48,288 nucleotides of DNA from an uncultured Lachnospiraceae bacterium. Lineage in GTDB: Bacteria > Bacillota > Clostridia > Lachnospirales > Lachnospiraceae. Shown here piece by piece: positions 41,882-48,288 of the stretch. The notes below the pieces were generated by a model. The model searched no databases. It was given only the letters and a program-made list of their open reading frames with translations, and had not been told where the DNA came from. The position numbers were made by a program, and so were the translations under genes. Each line of letters starts with the position of its first letter. Within the stretch, counting starts at the first letter, position 1. Location of the stretch: positions 1-48,288 of the forward strand of contig CAMOGQ010000006.1 in NCBI GenBank assembly GCA_946614165.1, read 5' to 3'.

Positions 41882-44698
41882 ATGGTAAAAGAAGTCAATC
41901 CCATGATCCATGTCAACGAAAGAGACTATCCGGTGGACGGCCACCACTGCGACGATCCGGAAAAGGCGGCTCTGGTCAGGAAACTGGCCGTTATGATCAC
42001 CGACAACATTCCCAGGAAGCGGCCGGGCGGCATGAAGGAAAACCATATGGATTTCTGGATCCTGGACCGGCTCCTGACAAAGAGGGAGGTCAGGTTCCTT
42101 TTAAGCTTTAAGAAAAGGCGCACCGGACTGACCACAAAAGAACTGGCGGAAAGAAACCATATCTCGGAAAAGAAGGCCCAGAAGATCATCGACCACCTGC
42201 TCTGGATCGGCATCCTGGAGCAGAACAGGGACAACGAGGACCACCATATCCAGTACTGGGTCCCCAAGTGGGTGGTGGGAAGCGGCGAATACATGGTAGA
42301 GCATCCCACCCTGGCGGACGAGCATCCCGAGGTAGCCACCATGTTCAACCTGGCCCCCCAGGAGCCCCTGGAGCTGGCCGCCAAGCTGGTGCCTCCGGGA
42401 GGCGCCGGTATCGGCATGCACGTCATCCCGGTGGAAAAGGCCATCGATCCAAAGGCACAGAGCGTCAGCGTGGAATACCTGTCCCACTGGCTCAACAAGA
42501 ACGATACCTTCTGCAAGATGGTCTGTGCCTGCCGCAAGGCCCAGAGGATCCGGGGCGAGGGCGTCGGCGACATCGAAGGCTATATGTGCATCGGCGTGGG
42601 CGACATCGCAGAATACCTGGTCACCTCCGGCAAGGACGCCCAGTATATCACCAGGGAAGAGGCCCTGGAGATCATCGAAAGGGCGGAGAGAAAGGGCTAT
42701 GTCCACCAGATCACCAACCTGGACGGCCCCGAGCGAATCGTGGGCATCTGCAACTGCTCGCCCGGTTCCTGCTACGGCCTCCGCACCAGCCAGCTCTTCA
42801 ACACCCCCAACATGTCCCGGTCCGCCTACAGGGCCCACGTGGACCCCGAAAAGTGCGTGGCCTGCGGCAAGTGCGTGGAGGTCTGCCCTGCCGGCGCGGC
42901 AAGGCTGGGCCAGAAGCTGTGCAGGAAGGACGGCTCCAAGGTCATGTATCCCATGCACGACCTTCCCGACGACAACGTCTGGGGACCCGACAGGTGGGAC
43001 CCCAACTACAGGGATACCAACAAGATCAACTGCTACGACACAGGCACCTCTCCCTGCAAGAGCGCCTGCCCGGCCCACATCGCGGTCCAGGGCTACATCC
43101 GCATGGCGGCAGAGGGCAGATATGAGGAAGCCATCCGCCTGATCCGTCAGGACAACCCCTTCCCGGCCGTCTGCGGCGCTGTCTGCAACAGACGCTGCGA
43201 GGACCGCTGCACCAGGGGCACCATCGACCAGCCCGTGGCCATCGACGAAATCAAGAAATTCCTGGCCAGGTGGGAGCTGGACCATCCCGCAGAGTTTCCC
43301 GTCATCGCGGAGAACGGAGACGGAAACGAATGGACAGACTATAAGATCGCCGTCATCGGGGCAGGCCCAGCGGGCCTGTCCGCGGCCTGGTACCTGCGGA
43401 CCGAAGGCTATCCCGTTACGGTCTTCGAAAAGGAAAAGAGGCCCGGCGGCATGCTGATGAACGGCATTCCTTCCTTCCGCCTGGAAAAGGACGTCCTAGC
43501 AAAGGAGATCGAGATCATCGAAAGAGCCGGAGCGGAGATCCGCTGCGGCGTGGAAGTGGGCAAAGACATCACTCTGGACGAACTCCGTGCCCAGGGCTAC
43601 AAGGCCTTCTATCTGGCCATCGGCCTCCAGGGCGGACGGATGGCCGGCGTTCCCGGCGAGGACGCCCGGGGCGTTCTTTCTGGCGTGGATTTCTTAAAGC
43701 AGGTCAACCTGAGCGATGAAAAGCCTGTCCTTTCCGGCGACGTCGTGGTGGTCGGCGGCGGAAACGTGGCTGCCGACGTGGCAAGAACGGCCCTTCGCTG
43801 CACGGAGGGCAAAGTCACCATGCTCTGCCTGGAGAGCAGGGAAGAGATGCCTGCGGCCAAAGACGAAGTGGAAGAGCTGGTGGAGGAAGGCATAGAGCTT
43901 TCCTGCGGCTGGGGCCCCAAGGAGATTCTGACAGAGGACGGAAAAGTGACCGGCATCGTCTTTAAGAGATGCACATCCGTCTATGATAAGGATCACCGCT
44001 TTGCCCCCGTATACGATGAAAACGACACCGTGACCATCCCCTGCGGCCATGTCCTTATGGCCATCGGCCAGAAGGCCCTCTGGGGAGATCTTCTGAAGGG
44101 CAGCAAGGCGAAGACCAGAAACGGGGGCACCGTGATCGCAGATCCCCTCACCTGCCAGACCGACGAGCCCGACATCTTTGCCGGCGGCGATATCTTCCAC
44201 GGAGCGAGATTTGCCATCGACGCCATCGCCGACGGCAGAGAAGGCATGGTCTCCATCAACCGCTTCGTCCATCCCGGCCAGTCTCTGACCATCGGCCGTG
44301 ACAGAAGAGAGTTCATCGAACTGGACAGAGACGACATCCGCATCGAGTCCTTCGACAACGCCTCCCGTCAGAGACCGGGCATGAAGAGCGGCGCGGCCAG
44401 GGAGACCTTCTCGGACCTGCGCCTTCCTCTCACCGAGGAACAGGTGAAGAAGGAAGCCGCCAGATGCCTGAAGTGCGGCGCCACCACCGTAGACCTCAAC
44501 CAGTGCATCGGCTGCGGCCTCTGCACCACCCGCTGCGAATTCGACGCCATCCACCTGACCAGAGACATTCCTGAAGCCAGCACCATGCATACGGCGGAGG
44601 AGATGATGAAGGTGGTAGGCCCCTACGCCCTGAAGAGAGCAGGAAAGATCCTGGTCAAAAAGGTGACGGGCAAGTCTTCCTATCCCACAGAGCAGTAA
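41882..44698 (+). CDS. Multi-domain iron-sulfur flavoprotein (GltD-like oxidoreductase)
   Basis: A 938-residue oxidoreductase. N-terminal 1-310: a helix-turn-helix-like stretch (about 78-118, LTTKELAERNHISEKK), and Cys motifs CKMVCAC (C211, C215, C217) and CNCSPGSC (C290, C292, C297). Then a ferredoxin-type cluster (C325, C328, C331, C335). From about 390 a GltD-like unit: Cys at 392, 396, 431, 435, 439, 443, the FAD loop GAGPAG (493-498), and the NAD(P) loop GGGNVAAD. The C-terminus adds CLKCG and CIGCGLCTTRC. It should pass electrons between NAD(P)H, FAD and iron-sulfur clusters. I start at ATG 41882 after GGAGG; a GTG four codons earlier overlaps that site. Confidence 0.88.
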   Translation: MVKEVNPMIHVNERDYPVDGHHCDDPEKAALVRKLAVMITDNIPRKRPGGMKENHMDFWILDRLLTKREVRFLLSFKKRRTGLTTKELAERNHISEKKAQKIIDHLLWIGILEQNRDNEDHHIQYWVPKWVVGSGEYMVEHPTLADEHPEVATMFNLAPQEPLELAAKLVPPGGAGIGMHVIPVEKAIDPKAQSVSVEYLSHWLNKNDTFCKMVCACRKAQRIRGEGVGDIEGYMCIGVGDIAEYLVTSGKDAQYITREEALEIIERAERKGYVHQITNLDGPERIVGICNCSPGSCYGLRTSQLFNTPNMSRSAYRAHVDPEKCVACGKCVEVCPAGAARLGQKLCRKDGSKVMYPMHDLPDDNVWGPDRWDPNYRDTNKINCYDTGTSPCKSACPAHIAVQGYIRMAAEGRYEEAIRLIRQDNPFPAVCGAVCNRRCEDRCTRGTIDQPVAIDEIKKFLARWELDHPAEFPVIAENGDGNEWTDYKIAVIGAGPAGLSAAWYLRTEGYPVTVFEKEKRPGGMLMNGIPSFRLEKDVLAKEIEIIERAGAEIRCGVEVGKDITLDELRAQGYKAFYLAIGLQGGRMAGVPGEDARGVLSGVDFLKQVNLSDEKPVLSGDVVVVGGGNVAADVARTALRCTEGKVTMLCLESREEMPAAKDEVEELVEEGIELSCGWGPKEILTEDGKVTGIVFKRCTSVYDKDHRFAPVYDENDTVTIPCGHVLMAIGQKALWGDLLKGSKAKTRNGGTVIADPLTCQTDEPDIFAGGDIFHGARFAIDAIADGREGMVSINRFVHPGQSLTIGRDRREFIELDRDDIRIESFDNASRQRPGMKSGAARETFSDLRLPLTEEQVKKEAARCLKCGATTVDLNQCIGCGLCTTRCEFDAIHLTRDIPEASTMHTAEEMMKVVGPYALKRAGKILVKKVTGKSSYPTEQ

Positions 44699-44713
44699 GA
44701 AAGAGGAAGGTCC

Positions 44714-45307
44714 ATGGACAGAGACCGTTTCGAAAAACAGGTCGCTTTCATCCTGGAAGCCGACAAGGAAAAAAATATCCTCCGCCAGACCCACCTTACG
44801 GGCCGCGGACGGAGGGAGAACGACGCGGAGCACGCCTGGCACATGGCCATGATGATTTATCTTCTGCGGGAATATGCAAATGAAGAGATCGACGTGGCCA
44901 GGGCCATGATGATGGCCCTGATCCACGATATGGTGGAGATCGACGCGGGCGATACCTATGCCTACGACGCGGAAGGGGCAAAGACCCAGAAGGAGAGGGA
45001 GGAAAAGGCGGCGGACCGCATTTTCGGCCTTCTGCCGGAGGACCAGGAGGCAGAGCTGCGGGGGCTCTTTGAGGAGTTCGAAGCGCGCTCCACCCCGGAG
45101 GCCCGCTTTGCCAGGACCATGGACAACTTTCAGCCCATCCTTTTAAACTGCTCCAACGGCGGATCCGACTGGAGAGAGCACGGCGTGTGCCTCTCCCAGG
45201 TCACGGGACGGCATGAGAGGAATAAAGAAGGATCCCGGGTCATAGGCGACTATATCCAGGGAATCATCGACGACAACGTCAGAAGGGGAAATATAGAAGA
45301 ACGGTAA
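44714..45307 (+). CDS. HD-domain phosphohydrolase (HDDC2/YfbR-like 5'-nucleotidase type)
   Basis: A 197-residue HD protein closest in pattern to YfbR and HDDC2, which are 5'-deoxynucleotidases. Seen: ENDAEHAWHM with H40 in the first motif, LIHDMVEIDAGD (H71-D72, E75), and a downstream DNFQP with the last Asp. The spacing HD...E matches this group and differs from the two other HD proteins in the window. The gene lies 15 nt after the large flavoprotein gene with AGGAAGG before its start and may be in the same operon. Confidence 0.88.
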   Translation: MDRDRFEKQVAFILEADKEKNILRQTHLTGRGRRENDAEHAWHMAMMIYLLREYANEEIDVARAMMMALIHDMVEIDAGDTYAYDAEGAKTQKEREEKAADRIFGLLPEDQEAELRGLFEEFEARSTPEARFARTMDNFQPILLNCSNGGSDWREHGVCLSQVTGRHERNKEGSRVIGDYIQGIIDDNVRRGNIEER

Positions 45308-45372
45308 AATTTTTTTCCGGGACTGGTGGTCTCTGCCAGAGATATGCATTAGTAATCCTTACAGAAAACAGG

Positions 45373-45403
45373 ACGGGGGGATGCGCCGTGCGCATCCCCC
45401 CGT
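45373..45403. terminator. Very strong hairpin between converging genes
   Basis: ACGGGGGGATGCGC (45373-45386) pairs perfectly over 14 bp with 45390-45403 around a 3-nt loop. On the minus strand it is followed by CCTGTTTTCTG, fitting termination of the histidine kinase gene ending at 45537. The plus-strand side has few T. Confidence 0.75.
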
Positions 45404-45536
45404 GTCTGCATAAAGATCCGGCATTCAGAATGCCCTACGATCATACCGAGTTGTTTCTTTTTCGTCTTTCTCCGCTTCTTGTTGCCTGAATATTTGATTG
45501 ATCTATGACCATGGCGGCATTATATTTCTGCAGTTA

Positions 45537-46853
45537 TTACAGATTATTTAGAGGATCTGATATATTGACAAGCAGATGTACGGAAAAAATGTCATTCTGC
45601 TCGCTTATATCAACAAACCCATTATTATTTTTTGCAATTTGACGTACGTTGCAAAGTCCATAGCCATGAAGTTCTTTTTGCGGTTTGCTTGTTTTCAGGT
45701 CTGTATTATTCTGAAGGACAGACTGTCTGATTCGATTCTGAACAATAATACTTAGATTTTGGGCAGTATGAATGATTTCAAGATTAATGCAGCGATCATC
45801 TGCAGGAATCTTCTTCTCGGCATCTATGGCATTTTCAAGCAGATTAAGGACTGCCGTGAAAATCTCGATATTATTGAAGGATGGCGGCAGGATTACCTTC
45901 GCATGAAAAGCAATCTCAAAACGGTCACAGGTTTCTTTGATCGAGAGAATCAAAGCATTTGCTACAGTATTATTTGTATACACAATATCAGACATGATCA
46001 GCCTTGACTCAAGCATCTGCCGGATATCCTCTTTTACGGCACTTACATTGCCATTGTCCAGAAGAATCTGATAATTTAACAGATAATGCTTCATGTCATG
46101 CCGAAGTGAATGGAGTTTTTCTCTGTCTGACTGGATTAACAGCATTTGTTTCTTCTGTTCTTCAAGCAGAAGCCGAAGAATTGAAGCCTCATTTTCCCGC
46201 TGCTTCTGCAGCTGCAGGTCATTTACCATTTTAAGAACAATAATTGTCGTAAAGAACATGATGACACATACTGCAATACACAGCACACCGACCATGCTGT
46301 CCGTTGGAGAAAGATATTGCAGGATGACATGCGAGAGCAGGACAATTAAAAAATCACTTATGAAAAACATGATCGGAAATAAAAGATTTCCGGAAGGTAT
46401 ATCGGAGAATCTTTTTTTTCTGGCCAGAAAAAGAATTGCCGTCTGAAGAATGTAAATCGTCAGTAAGTACAGAACTCTTCCATGGTTCATAAGACCATCA
46501 TTGCGCATTACATCCATTTTCAATATGTTATGAAGCAGGAAGAAAATGAGCATGGTAGTAATAATGTCAAAAATATTATACAGAACCGGAGCAGCCAATC
46601 GCCAGATCAGCCGGTCTTCGTATAAAAAAACTGATATGAGGGCCATGAAAAAGAGACCCAGGGCTGAAACCGCAAGATTTGGAAGAAACTTTTCTCCAAT
46701 CCAGGTTACTGCAATAAACAGGAGACCAAAAGTTACAGGGAGCAGACGTAAGTAATCTTTTTTGTTTCTCAAGAAGATATCAAGTGCATACAAATATAGA
46801 ATCAGATTAATGGCACATGCCGCAAGTTCTATTAAGTCAGATGGAAATTGCAT
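45537..46853 (-). CDS. GHKL-type membrane histidine kinase (AgrC-like)
   Basis: A 438-residue sensor. The first about 205 residues hold six or seven membrane helices, as in AgrC-like peptide receptors. After a coiled-coil-prone stretch (about 212-248), H252 in SLRHDMKHYL is the phosphoacceptor. The GHKL ATPase has the N box NLLENAIDA (about 337-345) and a G box HGYGLCNVRQIA. Its start (46853) overlaps the regulator gene end (46837) by 17 nt, so translation is coupled and both are one system. AgrB or AgrD homologues are not in the window. Base composition is visibly AT-richer than the rest. Confidence 0.88.
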   Translation of the reverse strand: MQFPSDLIELAACAINLILYLYALDIFLRNKKDYLRLLPVTFGLLFIAVTWIGEKFLPNLAVSALGLFFMALISVFLYEDRLIWRLAAPVLYNIFDIITTMLIFFLLHNILKMDVMRNDGLMNHGRVLYLLTIYILQTAILFLARKKRFSDIPSGNLLFPIMFFISDFLIVLLSHVILQYLSPTDSMVGVLCIAVCVIMFFTTIIVLKMVNDLQLQKQRENEASILRLLLEEQKKQMLLIQSDREKLHSLRHDMKHYLLNYQILLDNGNVSAVKEDIRQMLESRLIMSDIVYTNNTVANALILSIKETCDRFEIAFHAKVILPPSFNNIEIFTAVLNLLENAIDAEKKIPADDRCINLEIIHTAQNLSIIVQNRIRQSVLQNNTDLKTSKPQKELHGYGLCNVRQIAKNNNGFVDISEQNDIFSVHLLVNISDPLNNL

Positions 46854-47562
46854 GGATTACCGTCCTTTGATATTTCATATAGGAAGAAATAAATGAGTTG
46901 CGATAGGTTCGTGTTAAGGATACCTGTAATCCGTTCGACAGTATTACGAAATCACCTGAGAGATAGGAAATAAAACGAAGGTTGAGAAGCTGGCCGTGGC
47001 TGGCACGGCAAAACCAGCTGTCAGAGAGGATTCTTTCATATTCAGATATTTTGCCACGGCTCTTATGGATCCCATCCACACTATGCACTTCAAGATAATG
47101 TCCTACACTATTGATATACAGGATCTTAGAGACAGGCAGAAGAATTTCACTGTCCTTTTCCTTGAAAGACACAATCAGGGTATCGGTACTTTTTTTGTAT
47201 CTTTGAAAAAAGGCTTCCAAGGCTTCCGGTAATTCTGTATCAAGATTCTCCTTACGGATAAAACGTAAAGGTGCATACCGGATCGAATCATAAACGGCAT
47301 TATGCATATTGCTTATAAAAATGATCGTACATCTGGGATTGCGTGTCCTGATCAGATCAGCTAGTTCCAATCCCGAAAAATCGGGGAGTACGATATCCAG
47401 CAGATAAAGATGGTATTCCTTATCAGCAAAAAGAAGGGGCTTCCCTGAAGAATAGCAGGATAATTCAAATTCCTGTTCTGTAGTCTTAAAATAATCACAT
47501 GTTTTCACTTTGACCATATCCATAAATAAAGGATCATCATCACATATCGCAATTCGAATCAT
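46837..47562 (-). CDS. LytTR-family response regulator (AgrA/ComE-like)
   Basis: A 241-residue regulator. Receiver domain: CDDDP acidic pocket at 7-11, phosphoacceptor D56 in LLDIVLP, and a KEN-type segment where the conserved Lys falls. The C-terminal LytTR DNA-binding domain (about 140-241) shows ILYINSVGHYLEVHS, the SHGQLLNL recognition strand region and SLTRTYRNSF. LytTR proteins bind pairs of direct repeats, and such a pair is found at 47638-47673 upstream. I start at ATG 47562, 7 nt after GAGGA; the frame upstream is unsupported. Cognate kinase is the overlapping gene at 45537-46853. Confidence 0.9.
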   Translation of the reverse strand: MIRIAICDDDPLFMDMVKVKTCDYFKTTEQEFELSCYSSGKPLLFADKEYHLYLLDIVLPDFSGLELADLIRTRNPRCTIIFISNMHNAVYDSIRYAPLRFIRKENLDTELPEALEAFFQRYKKSTDTLIVSFKEKDSEILLPVSKILYINSVGHYLEVHSVDGIHKSRGKISEYERILSDSWFCRASHGQLLNLRFISYLSGDFVILSNGLQVSLTRTYRNSFISSYMKYQRTVIHAISI

Positions 47563-47592
47563 TCGCTTTTCCTCACAGTCGTAAGTCTTCAA

Positions 47593-47620
47593 ATTATAGT
47601 CAAGGACAATTGTACAGCAA
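47593..47620 (-). promoter_or_regulatory. Promoter of the AgrA/AgrC-like pair
   Basis: On the minus strand TTGCTG (47620-47615), 16-bp spacer, TATAAT (47598-47593), correctly upstream of the start at 47562. Confidence 0.7.
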
Positions 47621-47637
47621 AAAAAGAGCAGATGAAT

Positions 47638-47673
47638 GTAGATTATGCCAGAATTCGGTAGATTATGCCAGAA
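47638..47673 (-). repeat. Exact 16-bp direct repeat, candidate LytTR binding site
   Basis: GTAGATTATGCCAGAA occurs at 47638-47653 and again at 47658-47673, with a 4-nt spacer, so the repeat period is 20 bp, about two helical turns. It ends 18 bp upstream of the -35 element of the response-regulator gene. This position and geometry are expected for the activator site of a LytTR regulator such as the one it precedes. Confidence 0.7.
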
Positions 47674-47900
47674 GTATGTATTTTTGTGGGATATATGGTA
47701 TCTATGGGATTATAGAGTGCGTCGCAACATAACTCTAATACTGGTACCATCAAGAAAACAGCATATAAATGCCGTTATTGGTGGGAAATGTATAACAACA
47801 ATAATGGAAGACGATCATTTAAATATAGAAGTGATTTAAGAAATGGATGGTTGTTGTCAAACTCTGAATTGATTGCGGTAGCCTTGGGGAGATAGTAAAA
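47674..47900. other. AT-rich intergenic stretch
   Basis: No gene is supported. A short 64-codon frame at 47645-47839 overlaps the repeat pair, lacks a ribosome site and has no family-like sequence. It could also be remnant sequence of something lost. Confidence 0.4.
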
Positions 47901-48221
47901 ATGTTCTGGGTAATTTTATTTATCATTTGGGGAATGCGTGATTTGATAGATGCTAAACCTCTGTCAATGGATAATGATTTTATAAATCTGGAAGAAGATA
48001 TTCGAAAAAAGTATCGTTTCAGGAGAGCAATCTGTTATTTTTTTATTTCGGCAGTTGCAGCATGTGACTTTGTAGCTGAAACAATATTTCATATAAGATT
48101 GAATTTTGGATCAGCCTTAATATATTTAGGTATTCCGTACGCAGGGGCGGTTTTATATCTTATCTATTTGAAGAGAAAATATCATGTTCCGAGCATTTTT
48201 AGCAGAAAGAATAAAAATTAA
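47901..48221 (+). CDS. Small membrane protein of unknown function
   Basis: A 106-residue protein with GGGGAGA before its start. Hydrophobic segments are seen at about residues 2-13, 43-60 and 74-90, so two or three membrane helices, joined by a charged segment (about 20-42). The tail is strongly basic (KRKYH, RKNKN). I recognise no family. It is divergent from the AgrA-like gene across the repeat pair and promoter, and is AT-rich like it, so it could belong to the same acquired or specialised locus. The window ends 67 nt after its stop. Confidence 0.65.
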   Translation: MFWVILFIIWGMRDLIDAKPLSMDNDFINLEEDIRKKYRFRRAICYFFISAVAACDFVAETIFHIRLNFGSALIYLGIPYAGAVLYLIYLKRKYHVPSIFSRKNKN

Positions 48222-48288
48222 TTCGAGTTCAAATTATCTTGAATTCCCGGGTATGATTTCGAACTACATTGACGTATTTCATGATAAA

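Noticed and set aside
45420..45434. 15-bp perfect palindrome GGCATTC-A-GAATGCC
   Set aside because: It lies between converging genes, downstream of both stop codons, with no promoter nearby. It is more likely part of the terminator region than an operator.
47645..47839. 64-codon open frame over the direct repeats
   Set aside because: No ribosome site, no recognisable sequence, and the overlapping repeats explain its first codons.
1..48288. tRNA, rRNA, transposase, integrase or attachment site
   Set aside because: Read through all intergenic stretches; no cloverleaf-like, ribosomal or mobile-element sequence was recognised.

Overview
The window looks like chromosome of an anaerobic Firmicute of the class Clostridia, most likely a gut-type Lachnospiraceae relative with a fairly GC-rich genome. 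The evidence is a trimeric [FeFe]-hydrogenase (hydC-hydB-hydA), a YerC/TrpR-type regulator, purine-rich AGGAGG ribosome sites, sigma-A-like promoters, and many Clostridia-type families (C69 dipeptidase, PepF, CPBP protease, DUF89, MazG). I see no rRNA, tRNA, CRISPR array, transposase or integrase. Most of the window is ordinary housekeeping and metabolic chromosome in short operons separated by clear hairpin terminators.

Layout. 1-9 kb: SGNH hydrolase, HD protein, L,D-transpeptidase lipoprotein (minus strand), a GH3 glycosidase with exchanged domain order followed by an HD phosphohydrolase, a nitroreductase, a PAP2 phosphatase and a long class I mannose-6-phosphate isomerase. 9-15 kb: an unusual NifX-like / Cys-His-rich / SlyD-like fusion followed by an iron-sulfur aldo-keto reductase, then a large lipoprotein, an isochorismatase-fold hydrolase and a metallophosphoesterase. 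14.7-19.1 kb: the hydCBA operon with its own promoter and terminator. 19-26 kb: class II aldolase, an EamA transporter, a CPBP protease, an OmpR/EnvZ-type two-component system, a membrane-bound XRE regulator and a double-PepSY protein. 26-30 kb: GNAT, DUF89 phosphatase, alpha/beta hydrolase, an unknown 190-residue protein with a hairpin between its Shine-Dalgarno sequence and start, and an AT-richer macro-like/TIR fusion gene. 30-36 kb: zinc-ribbon membrane protein, second EamA transporter, MazG, flavodoxin, thiol peroxidase (Bcp), ComB-like phosphatase and YerC, followed by a 23-bp tandem repeat. 36-45.3 kb: Na+/solute symporter, PepF, a shikimate-kinase-like protein, C69 dipeptidase, a 938-residue iron-sulfur flavoprotein and an HDDC2-type phosphohydrolase. 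45.4-48.3 kb: a clearly AT-richer block with an AgrA/AgrC-like pair on the minus strand and a small membrane protein, running off the right edge.

How the genes fit together. The metabolic theme is low-potential redox chemistry. HydCBA would exchange electrons between NADH, ferredoxin and H2. The iron-sulfur aldo-keto reductase, flavodoxin, nitroreductase and the GltD-like flavoprotein are further electron-transfer proteins. Peptide and sugar use (PepF, C69 dipeptidase, GH3, ManA, aldolase) supplies carbon.

The parts most worth a second look are the NifX-SlyD metal-binding fusion, the macro-TIR protein (a candidate NAD+-linked defence gene), the exact 16-bp tandem repeat just upstream of the AgrA-like gene's promoter, and several perfect or near-perfect palindromes in promoters. 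No gene set here is, by sequence alone, provably a new system.
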